NCBI GenBank assembly: GCA_031181145.1
Contig: JAPSLB010000032.1
Coordinates: 17,373 to 57,854 of the forward strand
Length of the DNA: 40,482 nt
Source: Microvirga sp.
GTDB taxonomy: Bacteria > Pseudomonadota > Alphaproteobacteria > Rhizobiales > Beijerinckiaceae
Reading direction: 5' to 3'
Shown here piece after piece: positions 7,516 to 14,927 of this stretch. The position numbers and the translations under genes were made by a program. Within the stretch, counting starts at the first letter, position 1, and each line of letters starts with the position of its first letter. Below the pieces are notes generated by a model, which did no database searches, was not told the DNA's origin, and saw only the letters and a list, made by a program, of their open reading frames with translations.

Positions 7516-7959
7516 CTAGGATTGGGCCGCTTTCTGCGCTTCGCCATTCGCCAAGCCGTCCACGCGTTCATTCTCGGGATGACCGGCATGGCCCTTCACC
7601 CATTTCCAGGTGATCTTCCGGCCGACCATCAAGGCATCCATCTGCATCCATAGATCTTGGTTCAGGACAGGCCTGCCGTCAGCCTTACGCCAGCCCTTGG
7701 CCTTCCATCCGCGGAGCCATTGGGTTGCCCCTTTGATCACGTACTGGCTGTCACTGTGGATGATGATGGGGAGACCTTGAGGGACAGCCTCGAACGCCTT
7801 GATGGCGGCTGTCATCTCCATCTTGTTGTTCGTCGTGGTGCGGTTCCGTCCGGTGATGACCTGCTCCTGGCCCCTGATGGTAACCACGGCGGCATAGCCT
7901 CCCGGTCCCGGATTCCCCAGGCAAGCGCCGTCCGTGAAAACGATGGCCTCATTCATCAT
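7516..7959 (-). CDS. rnhA: Ribonuclease HI
   Basis: A 147-residue complete RNase HI, which cuts the RNA strand of RNA-DNA hybrids and removes R-loops and primers. The DEDD metal site is intact: Asp10 in FTDGAC, Glu48 in NNKMEMTAA, Asp70 in HSDSQY and Asp134 in NERVDGLAN, with the catalytic His124 in KGHAGH. The basic handle loop WLRGWKAKGWRKADG is present, as in Escherichia coli. The length matches the family. The start is taken at the ATG at 7959 (MMNEAIVFTDG); the next codon is also ATG, so it could begin one residue later. No partner gene is seen in an operon. Confidence 0.95.
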   Translation of the reverse strand: MMNEAIVFTDGACLGNPGPGGYAAVVTIRGQEQVITGRNRTTTNNKMEMTAAIKAFEAVPQGLPIIIHSDSQYVIKGATQWLRGWKAKGWRKADGRPVLNQDLWMQMDALMVGRKITWKWVKGHAGHPENERVDGLANGEAQKAAQS

Positions 7960-8170
7960 GGAAATTCTCAAGATTGGTTGGTGAATAGAACTGCTTTAGG
8001 AAAGCGAAATGGCGAGAGCTCTTGGAGCAGGGAGACCTTAAGATCCTCTGACCGTAAGGGCAGGAATCCGATGGCTTGCCCGTGCGCCCGGTCTGGATCC
8101 CTTACTGTCAAGGTTAACCTATGGTTAACGTTCCCGGAGCACGGTTGAGGCTCAGCAAAGGAGCCTTTTC

Positions 8171-8287
8171 ATGCGTGTCCTCAAGACCACCCTTAGCCTT
8201 GTTGTGGCAGCCACAGTGCTGGGCCCGTTCGTGGCCCTATCGGCCTATGCAGTTACGATCCTGGCAGCCGCGGTGGTTGCTCCGTAA
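8171..8287 (+). CDS. 38-residue hydrophobic micropeptide
   Basis: An ORF starting MRVLKTTLSLVVAATVLGPF with aaaggag 7 nt upstream of the ATG. After the basic start (R2, K5) nearly the whole chain is Ala, Val, Leu and Thr, so it is either a single membrane helix or a bare signal-peptide-like peptide ending AAAVVAP. The well-placed ribosome binding site is the main support. It has no obvious homologue that I recall. It might instead be the residue of a truncated exported protein. Confidence 0.45.
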   Translation: MRVLKTTLSLVVAATVLGPFVALSAYAVTILAAAVVAP

Positions 8288-8662
8288 GCGACGGCTGCCG
8301 ATTCGAGGCATATTTGGCCTGCTGTCTGCATATCATGTGGATCATCTCGGTCCCACCCGACAAGCCGGGCGGAGAATTCATATCTGCCGCTGCGTCGGCG
8401 AGAAAGGGCAATACAGGGCCTTCGATCTCTGGGAGGCCTGCAGCGACCCACCTCAATCGTCTCTGCTGTCAGGAAGGTCCAATCCTGTTCGCGTTTCGCA
8501 GAACCCGTCCTTGTTCTCCGGACCTCCGCTGAAGAAGAGGGCGGTGTCCCTTTTTGCCGCTCATTACCCCCGAGGTAATCGACCGCTTTCCTTTCCCCCG
8601 GCAGGATCAGGCGCATCAACGGATCCCCGCCGGGATCCGGCTCCAACAGCGAGGAGAGCACC
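8288..8662. other. Gap without a supported gene
   Basis: Open frames here have no recognisable features. The right part, from about 8540, becomes very GC-rich and probably belongs to the same foreign segment as the NTF2-like gene that follows. Confidence 0.45.
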
Positions 8663-9103
8663 ATGTCCGTCACGTCTGCCGCCACCGCCGCGAGCTCCGT
8701 CGCCGACGCCACCCGGGCCGTCGTGCAGGAGTTCATCGCCGCCCGTCTGGCCGGGGACACCGAGCGGCTCGTCGCGCTCTTCGCCGACGAGGTCGACTGG
8801 GTGCTCGCCGAGAACCCCGCTGCCCCGTGGATCCGCCCGCGGTCGACCGCCGCCGAATGCGCCGCCCAGTTCACGGAGTTGATGGAGTACACCGTGCCCG
8901 AGAACGCCCGCGCCTCCGTCGACACCTTTCTCGTCGACGGCACCGACGCCGTCCTGATGGGGCACCTGTCGGGAACCGTCCGCGCGACGGGGAAGGTCTT
9001 CGAGGGCCCGTTCGCGCTGCACCTCACCGTCGAGAACGGCCGGATCACCCGGCACCGCCTCTACGAGGACAGCCTGTCGATCGCCCAGGCCTGCGCCCTT
9101 TGA
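8663..9103 (+). CDS. NTF2/SnoaL-like protein, probably transferred from an actinobacterium
   Basis: A 146-residue protein with the cone-shaped alpha+beta pattern of the NTF2/SnoaL superfamily: a helix (VVQEFIAARLAGDTERLVAL), then FADEVDWVLAENPAAPW, then paired strands (FLVDGTDAVLMGHLSGTV, FEGPFALHLTVENGRITRH). Members are small-molecule isomerases, hydrolases or binding proteins; the substrate is unknown. gaggag lies 6 nt upstream of the ATG. Almost every codon ends in C or G (gcc, gtc, ctc, acc), far above the neighbouring genes and typical of Streptomyces-like genomes. This and the absence of functional neighbours suggest horizontal gain. Confidence 0.85.
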   Translation: MSVTSAATAASSVADATRAVVQEFIAARLAGDTERLVALFADEVDWVLAENPAAPWIRPRSTAAECAAQFTELMEYTVPENARASVDTFLVDGTDAVLMGHLSGTVRATGKVFEGPFALHLTVENGRITRHRLYEDSLSIAQACAL

Positions 9104-9259
9104 CGGCGCAGGCGGTCTCGCGCCGAAGGGCTGTGTCACGGCGGCCCGCGCAACGAACGTCGTATGAGGCTAAAGGATCGAAGCGTGATGGCGTCTGGCG
9201 CAGCCGATATGCGACGGCGGCGACGCCGTCGGAACGCGCCAGGGTCGATCGCCCCCGGC

Positions 9260-9766
9260 TCAATCGCAGGTATGTGTTCTGTGCACTATGACGTCACCGA
9301 AGGCGTCGCTCTGCTTCATTACGACAATACGGCATTCCCCTGCCGGCGCAGGCACGTGCACGATCCGCTGACGGTGCAGGTGTGGGCGCATGAACGGTTG
9401 CAGAGGAACGACTGGTACGTACTGGGGCGGGACCAGCGCAGGCCCTTCGTAGTCCTCACTCTCCTGCACGGGAATCATCGGCGGATATTGGGGCGGCACC
9501 AGGACAGGCCCCTCATAGCCCTCAACAACGCGGCGCTCGAACACCCGGCGTTCGATCACATGACGCTCTATAGGGGGAGCGCTGTAGTTCTCTTCGACCA
9601 CGATCCGACGCCGGGCTGGCGGGCGCTCCAGAATGGCTTCTTCATGGGTGATATAGGGACCCAGATCCGCCGCTACGGAGGATGCTGCATTCACCAGAAG
9701 TGACCCGCCGAGCACGAACGCGGCGAGGCTTGCTCTTGCTGCTTTGTTCAGATCGATGTCTTGCAT
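9260..9766 (-). CDS. Secreted proline-rich repeat protein
   Basis: A 168-residue protein with an N-terminal export signal (MQDIDLNKAARASLAAFVLG, then VNAASSVAADLG; cleavage probably after AASSVAA). The mature part has an Arg/Glu-rich stretch (RHVIERRVFERRVVEGYEGP) and a two-copy repeat: YEGPVLVPPQYPPMIPVQ and YEGPALVPPQYVPVVPLQ. The end holds a Cys pair (GECRIVVM and HTCD). gggag precedes the ATG at 9766 by 5 nt. A consensus-like EcfG promoter stands 26-50 bp upstream, so it is probably induced in the general stress response. It is presumably periplasmic; no characterised family is recognised. Confidence 0.7.
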   Translation of the reverse strand: MQDIDLNKAARASLAAFVLGGSLLVNAASSVAADLGPYITHEEAILERPPARRRIVVEENYSAPPIERHVIERRVFERRVVEGYEGPVLVPPQYPPMIPVQESEDYEGPALVPPQYVPVVPLQPFMRPHLHRQRIVHVPAPAGECRIVVMKQSDAFGDVIVHRTHTCD

Positions 9767-9791
9767 GTGAGCTCCCGGATTGCCCGATAGG

Positions 9792-9816
9792 AACGTAGCC
9801 TCGTAGCCAGGGTTCC
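9792..9816 (-). promoter_or_regulatory. EcfG-type (general stress sigma factor) promoter
   Basis: On the minus strand: ggaac (-35, 9816-9812), exactly 16 nt, then cgtt (-10, 9795-9792). This matches the alphaproteobacterial PhyR-EcfG consensus GGAAC-N16/17-CGTT. It ends 26 nt before the ATG of the secreted repeat protein at 9766. It is the only full match found on either strand near a gene start in this window. Confidence 0.65.
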
Positions 9817-10270
9817 AGTTCATCGAGCATCAGCGGTGCTACCAGGACGGGTTCGAAGGCTGGTCGCGGGGAACGTTGACAGGGAACGTTGCCCTACACT
9901 CGTCAAGGAAAAATCCCGCGCGGGAAAAGACCAACGACCTTGGCGGCGCGAAAACCCGGCCGCGAGGAGCGGCTGCACGATCATACTCGATTAACATGAC
10001 GCCCCCGATACGGTCATACTCTCCCATCGACTGCCCGAGCCGTCTGGCCTTCATGAGCTAGGATCTGGACCTTAGGATCTGGCTTTCAGCTTGCACCTAC
10101 TTCCGAGCCGGATGCCTTGCGTGGCTGGACTGCATGGGAACTTGGCCGTGGCTCATCCGGTCCGGTAGATTACCTCAGCCATGTCGGAGCTGGCTGAGGC
10201 TGACCCGGACGCCGCGTAAAGGCTGCCATCGATCTGTGCGACAACAACCGGCCTGCCATGCCTCGGAGCG
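9817..10270. other. Gap without a supported gene
   Basis: Nothing I can support as a gene. A short direct repeat, gggaacgttg, occurs twice near 9868-9891. Confidence 0.4.
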
Positions 10271-10567
10271 CTACGAGGTCTGTTGCTGGCCGAGATCGAG
10301 CACTCCTTCTCGATCGAGGATTTCGACAGCCTTGTCGATCTTGTCGTCGGGGCACCTCACCAAGACCAAGGTGCCGCCGCGCATGACGCCTTCCACGTAG
10401 GCATGCGCGTCGGACCGTGACACGCCCTCATCCTCCAGTAGAGGGGCGAGATTGTGAGGGGTAGACCAGATGTCGATCTCAGCTCTTGGGATGTCAGCCT
10501 GCTCCAGATGACTCGCAGCGGCTGATGCGTGTTGCTCACTTTGGAACAGGGAGGTGACAATCTTCAT
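10271..10567 (-). CDS. YflT-like general stress protein
   Basis: A 98-residue protein starting MKIVTSLFQSEQHASAAASH. Its layout matches the general stress protein 17M/YflT-type domain: a beta strand, a helix with residue spacing like heat-induced GsiB-neighbour proteins, then DAHAYVEGVMRGGTLVLVRC, a hallmark strand-turn-strand with RGG. These proteins are induced by stress; their biochemical role is not known. A caggaga site precedes the ATG. It is the only complete gene between the EcfG-driven gene and the exporter. It is shorter than family members that carry an added C-terminal domain. Confidence 0.7.
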   Translation of the reverse strand: MKIVTSLFQSEQHASAAASHLEQADIPRAEIDIWSTPHNLAPLLEDEGVSRSDAHAYVEGVMRGGTLVLVRCPDDKIDKAVEILDREGVLDLGQQQTS

Positions 10568-10943
10568 CGCCGATCTCCTGCAAGGCTGTGCGCGGGGCGA
10601 ACGCAGCTGCGAAGTACCAAGCCGGCCAAGCTGGACGTCAGGTTCCGTCGGGGACGCTGCCGAGGGACTGGGTTCTCAAGCGTCCGATCGGACAATCGAC
10701 TGATCCAAGCTCCGAGCCCGCGAGCGTATCACAAAGCGTCCCCCTTCACCACCTGTCCAGCGCCTCCTGCGGGCTACCTCCCCACCAGTCGTTGGTCTGG
10801 AGGATCCGCTTGCTCACGGCATTCGGTGGCAAAGACCACCAAACTACACCTAAGTATTTGTCGAGAAGTCACTTTCGGCCGGCATTCACGTCGTAAGCCC
10901 GACAGGCTGCGACCGAGGCTCCCGATCTCTTGGAAAGGGGTTG
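10568..10943. other. Gap without a supported gene
   Basis: No frame shows protein features. Its right edge borders the hairpin downstream of the exporter gene. Confidence 0.4.
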
Positions 10944-10972
10944 GTGAAGTCGGGCAAGATGCCCGACTTCAC
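10944..10972 (-). terminator. Hairpin terminator of the phenicol exporter gene
   Basis: A perfect 13-bp stem (gtgaagtcgggca and its complement) closes a 3-nt loop and begins 7 nt past the exporter's stop codon on the minus strand. It is followed by caaccccttt rather than a strict T-run, so it may be weak or may mainly protect the mRNA 3' end. Confidence 0.6.
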
Positions 10973-10978
10973 GCTGGG

Positions 10979-12178
10979 TCACGCCCGTAAACGGCCTCGG
11001 TGACGCAACCATCCCTGGGCGATCAGGACGACAATGGCCATGATCGAGGAGAAGGCCGCAAGCGGCCATGCGGTATCGCCTTGCAACCGGACCACGGCCA
11101 CCGTTCCACCAATGCTCACGATGAGGCTTTGCACGCAGAAATGCAGCGCCACTGCCGACCCGGCGATGTCCCCGAACTTCTCCAGCGCACCATTCGCCGT
11201 CACCGATACGGTGAAGACGATGCCGATCGCCATGACCCACATGGGGACGATGAACGTCCAGAAGGATGGAACCCCGAAAACCTGCCCCATGCTTAGGAGC
11301 ACTGCGCCCATGAGCAGCATCACCATGCCTCTCAGGAGACTGCCGGGGTTTCCCCATCGGGAAACGAACCGCTTGGCGAAGCGTGTTGTGATGATCATCA
11401 CGACCGCTGCCGTCGCAAAGGCGAAACTGAATTCCAGCTCCGAGTATCCAGCCCTGTCGATGAGGACGAGGGGAGCAGTCGAGAAGAACACGAAGAATGT
11501 CCCCATGGCGGCACTGAACCCGAGCGTGTACGTCCAGAACGAAGGGCTGCGGAGTACGGGTAGGAACGAGCGTCGTGACATGGCAGCCGTCATCGGCCGG
11601 GTTTCATGCCAGCGGAGCAGAGCATGCAGGACCGCGAGAACGGAAAGGACACCCAGCGCGACGAAGATCGAGCGCCAACCGAACCTGTCCGCGAGCAGCG
11701 CCCCGGCGATCGGTCCTAAGGCAGGCACGAAGGCCAACATGGAGCTGAACAGGCTGTAGATGACCACGCTTTCCGGGCGATCGGCATATACATCGCGGAC
11801 GGTCGCGAAGGTGGCCACCAAGGCGGCTGAAGCCCCCACCGCTTGCAGGAAGCGAAGGGCGACAAAGGGAATAGCAGCCGAGGATAAGGCAAGACAGAAC
11901 GATGCAGCCGCGAACAGGATCGCACCGCTGACCAGAACGGGCCGTCGCCCGATGCGGTCGGAAATCGGTCCAAAGATGATCTGACCCAGGCCGAGCATCA
12001 CCATGTACAGGCTCAACGTGAGCTGAACGATGGCTGGGCTGGTGCCGAGAATGCCTGGCATGGCCGGAACGATGGGAAGGTAGATATCCATCGCCAAGGA
12101 GGCGAGAATATCGAAGGGTGCCATCAGCAGGAGCGCTGTCGGCAGGGAATAGGCCCACACGGAGGGCTTTGGAGACAT
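10979..12178 (-). CDS. FloR/CmlA-type phenicol exporter (MFS drug:H+ antiporter)
   Basis: A 399-residue, 12-helix major facilitator protein of the DHA1 (Bcr/CflA) group. It begins MSPKPSVWAYSLPTALLLMA and contains FDILASLAMDIYLP, IQ-like QLTLSLYMVMLGLGQIIFGP, the motif A sequence SDRIGRRP, ATFATVRDVYADRPE, WRWHETRP-like LLRWHETRP and VFTVSVTANGALEKF. These match florfenicol/chloramphenicol exporters FloR and CmlA along their whole length as I remember them, and the length (FloR about 404) agrees. It should pump phenicols out of the cytoplasm using the proton gradient. The ATG at 12178 is chosen because family members start right at this position. A palindrome stands 78 bp upstream and a hairpin follows. 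No mobile element borders it, so it looks like a resident chromosomal version. Confidence 0.85.
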   Translation of the reverse strand: MSPKPSVWAYSLPTALLLMAPFDILASLAMDIYLPIVPAMPGILGTSPAIVQLTLSLYMVMLGLGQIIFGPISDRIGRRPVLVSGAILFAAASFCLALSSAAIPFVALRFLQAVGASAALVATFATVRDVYADRPESVVIYSLFSSMLAFVPALGPIAGALLADRFGWRSIFVALGVLSVLAVLHALLRWHETRPMTAAMSRRSFLPVLRSPSFWTYTLGFSAAMGTFFVFFSTAPLVLIDRAGYSELEFSFAFATAAVVMIITTRFAKRFVSRWGNPGSLLRGMVMLLMGAVLLSMGQVFGVPSFWTFIVPMWVMAIGIVFTVSVTANGALEKFGDIAGSAVALHFCVQSLIVSIGGTVAVVRLQGDTAWPLAAFSSIMAIVVLIAQGWLRHRGRLRA

Positions 12179-12255
12179 GATGAAGAATCCGCTCAAATGA
12201 GGAACATTTGGCGGCGATCTGCCTGTCAGCATAGGCTGGGATCGGTTCGACAGAC

Positions 12256-12286
12256 GCCGCAACAACAAGGAAAGCGTTGTTGCGGC
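12256..12286. repeat. 11-bp inverted repeat upstream of the exporter gene
   Basis: gccgcaacaac at 12256-12266 and its exact complement at 12276-12286 are separated by 9 nt. It lies 78 to 108 bp ahead of the exporter start. This could be an operator for a repressor or an RNA hairpin in the leader; some cmlA-type genes are controlled by leader attenuation, but no leader peptide is identified here. Confidence 0.55.
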
Positions 12287-12686
12287 TTACTTGTCCGACG
12301 AGGGCTCGGCTCCCATGCCACGGCTCCAGGTTCATGCGAGATTAGGGGGCCTGCTGATTATCATGTTGGTCTGGAGCAGACAATCCTCTCGGGCCACCCG
12401 AGACGAGGTCCTCCAGGACAGCCGAAAGTCTGCTGAGCGAAGAGGTAAAGCCTCCCGGAAACTTTCCTTCCGCCAAATCCTCGCGATCATCGTGCTCTCG
12501 GCCAATGGGGCCAAGGGATCCTGATGGGCCGGACGCCTGAGCGGTTCTTTCCTGACGATAGAAAGGGCAGTCAGTGACAGTCGCCATAGCGGGGCTCTCA
12601 GCCACCATGCTTGGCTGTTGCTTTTCTCGCCTGATCCGGCGCGTCTTGCCAGACCTGGGGACTATGACGCTCTAGCCGCGTATCCT
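12287..12686. other. Gap without a supported gene
   Basis: Short frames exist on both strands but none has a good ribosome binding site or recognisable features. Confidence 0.4.
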
Positions 12687-12944
12687 CTAGCGAAAAGTCT
12701 TGGGGCGGTCTCCGATTGTCAATTCACTCAGGCTTGTGGATCCCAAATGGGGCGGAGCGCTGTCAGCAGCTTTGATCTGTGACTCGCGAACGATGCAATC
12801 GATACCGCTTCTCTCCCCCTGGATCCAATATTGAGGCTCGTAGGAGGTACCAGGGAGCTGCTTCAAGACCAGGTAGGTATCACAATCAGGTCGCGGGGAG
12901 CCCGCCGGTAAAACGAACTGACCTACTTTGAATTTGTGGATCAT
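12687..12944 (-). CDS. Small hypothetical protein, MHKFKVGQ-type
   Basis: An 85-residue protein starting MIHKFKVGQFVLPAGSPRPD. ggag lies 6 nt before the ATG at 12944. The pattern of short strands (FKVGQFV, TYLVLKQLP, EPQYWIQGE, DCIVRESQI) suggests a small beta-barrel of the SH3 or KOW kind, and such short proteins are frequent in Methylobacteriaceae. The partial protein at the left window edge shows the same order of motifs. The last 25 residues look disordered. Function unknown; it is transcribed away from the GH13 gene. Confidence 0.65.
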   Translation of the reverse strand: MIHKFKVGQFVLPAGSPRPDCDTYLVLKQLPGTSYEPQYWIQGERSGIDCIVRESQIKAADSAPPHLGSTSLSELTIGDRPKTFR

Positions 12945-13290
12945 AGCACGCTCCAAAGGATGCAATGATCGCCCCGCTGGCAAACCTAAGCCGGATTCCA
13001 ACTCTGTAAGCTGGAAACTGGATCAAAGTTCCATGGATCTGCACGTTTTCGTGTTGGAACAAAGCACGCTCGGCAGAAGCGATGGCGCAATCGGATCCGG
13101 CGGCTTCAGCGACCCTCACCGGTCTCAGAAGTTCCGACGGCGCAAACTGCCCATGGCATATTGCTCATGGGATGCGCGGAAGCCGATCTGGGCCAGGGAT
13201 GCGTTCTCTCTCCGATCCTGTTGGCACCCGCGATCGGGAGCGATCGTTCCGCTCATCCTGCGGGTTTGCCGCTTGGATGAGGAGGCACCA

Positions 13291-14889
13291 TTGGCTCAGA
13301 GCGGGTTGGACGGCTATGCGTGGTGGCAGAGCGGGATCATATATCAGATCTATCCACGCTCATTTCAGGATACGGACGGCGACGGTGTTGGGGATCTACC
13401 GGGGATCATCTCGCGTCTCGACTACCTCGTGAGCCTGGGGATCGATGCCGTCTGGATCTCGCCGATCTATCCTTCTCCAATGGCGGATTTCGGCTATGAC
13501 GTATCAGATTACTGCTCTGTTCACCCGATCTTCGGCTCGCTCGATGATTTCAATCGGCTGGTTACGGCGGCGCACGAGCGCGGGCTGAAGTTGATCCTCG
13601 ATTACGTGCCCAACCATACGTCCAGTCATCACCGCTGGTTCGTCGAAAGCCGGTCTTCCCGCGATAGCCCCAAACGGAGTTGGTACATCTGGCGGGATGC
13701 GAAGCCTGATGGCTCGCCGCCCAACAACTGGCTGAGCGAATTTGGCGGTTCCGCATGGACCTGGGATGAGGCATCGGGCCAGTATTATTATCATGCCTAT
13801 CTCAAGGAGCAGCCGGATCTGAATTGGCGCAATCCGGCGGTTTGCGAGGCCCTGCTCGATGTCCTTCGGTTCTGGTTCGATTGCGGCGTCGACGGCTTCC
13901 GGGTCGATGCCATCCATCATCTCATCAAGGACGAGCTGTTTCGGGACAATCCTCCTAACCCGGACTGGCGCGAGGGCATGTCTCCCTCCCGGCGCCTGAT
14001 CAGGACGTACACGATGGACCGACCGGAGGTCCATGACGCGGTAGCGGCCATGCGGCGCATCGCGGATGCCTATAGGGACCGGGTCCTGATCGGTGAAGCT
14101 TACCTACCGATCGATCGCCTGATGGCCTATTACGGCGTGGACCTTTCGGGCTTCCATCTGCCCTTCAACTTTCATCTGCTTTCCACGCCGTGGCACCCCG
14201 TTGCCGTCGCAACCCTGATCGAAGCTTACGAAGCTGCCCTGCCGCAGGGTGGATGGCCCAACTGGGTGCTGGGCAATCACGACCGGTCACGGGTGGCAAG
14301 CCGACTCGGGGGCGAGCAGGCGAGGGTGGCGGCCATGCTGCTTCTCACACTCCGTGGGACGCCAACGCTCTATCAGGGAGAAGAAATCGGCATGACGGAT
14401 GTGCCGATCCCGACCGACGAGGTGCAGGACCCTTGGGAGCGAAACGTGCCGGGCATGGGCCTGGGGCGTGACCCCGAACGGACCCCGATGCAGTGGGACG
14501 GCACGGCCCATGCGGGATTTACAACCGGCGAGCCGTGGCTGTCCGTCGGGCCCGATCACCGCATGGTCAACGTGGCCGCTCAGGAGGAGGATCCCCGATC
14601 GATGCTGGCCCTCTATCGGACACTCGCGCGACTGCGGCGTACCGAGTTTGCCCTGTCGGTGGGAGGTTATGTGCCTGCGACGGCGGATGAGAGCGTTCTC
14701 TCCTATGAGAGGCGCCATGAAGGTAGGCGCCTGCTCGTGGGTCTCAACATGAGCGGTGCGGCCCGGACCCTGTCGAAGATCGACCCAGGCCGCATCCTGG
14801 TATCCACCTTCCTCGACCGTACGGGCGAGGAGGTGGCCGGCGGCCTCGATCTCAGGCCCCACGAGGGGTGCGTGATCGATCACGGATGA
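13291..14889 (+). CDS. GH13 alpha-glucosidase / oligo-1,6-glucosidase
   Basis: A 532-residue enzyme that hydrolyses terminal alpha-glucosidic bonds of maltose, isomaltose or sucrose-like sugars. The barrel starts WWQSGIIYQIYPRSFQD, followed by the Ca-site-like DTDGDGVGD, region I DYVPNH (104-109), nucleophile Asp206 in GFRVDAIHH, acid/base Glu269 in LIGEAY and Asp331 in GNHDRSR. A smaller beta domain follows from about residue 450. The start is taken as TTG at 13291 because gaggagg is placed 5 nt before it; the frame is open further upstream but that part is not protein-like. It has no signal peptide, so it is cytosolic. It converges on glgP, 38 bp away, and probably degrades glucans or trehalose-cycle products. 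Confidence 0.9.
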   Translation: MAQSGLDGYAWWQSGIIYQIYPRSFQDTDGDGVGDLPGIISRLDYLVSLGIDAVWISPIYPSPMADFGYDVSDYCSVHPIFGSLDDFNRLVTAAHERGLKLILDYVPNHTSSHHRWFVESRSSRDSPKRSWYIWRDAKPDGSPPNNWLSEFGGSAWTWDEASGQYYYHAYLKEQPDLNWRNPAVCEALLDVLRFWFDCGVDGFRVDAIHHLIKDELFRDNPPNPDWREGMSPSRRLIRTYTMDRPEVHDAVAAMRRIADAYRDRVLIGEAYLPIDRLMAYYGVDLSGFHLPFNFHLLSTPWHPVAVATLIEAYEAALPQGGWPNWVLGNHDRSRVASRLGGEQARVAAMLLLTLRGTPTLYQGEEIGMTDVPIPTDEVQDPWERNVPGMGLGRDPERTPMQWDGTAHAGFTTGEPWLSVGPDHRMVNVAAQEEDPRSMLALYRTLARLRRTEFALSVGGYVPATADESVLSYERRHEGRRLLVGLNMSGAARTLSKIDPGRILVSTFLDRTGEEVAGGLDLRPHEGCVIDHG

Positions 14890-14927
14890 GGCGCTGCCAA
14901 CTATCCCTTTCCGGCTTGTCGGCGCGT

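Noticed and set aside
9868..9891. A GGAAC and a CGTT near 9870 as a second EcfG promoter
   Set aside because: The spacing is 12 nt, not 16-17; the bases come from a short direct repeat (gggaacgttg).
10944..10972. Half of a CRISPR-like or recombination palindrome
   Set aside because: It is a single copy placed right after the exporter stop codon, where a transcript-end hairpin is the simpler reading.
12928..13290. A 121-codon N-terminal extension of the GH13 glucosidase
   Set aside because: No family member carries it, it overlaps the start of a divergent small gene, and a clear ribosome binding site points to the TTG at 13291.
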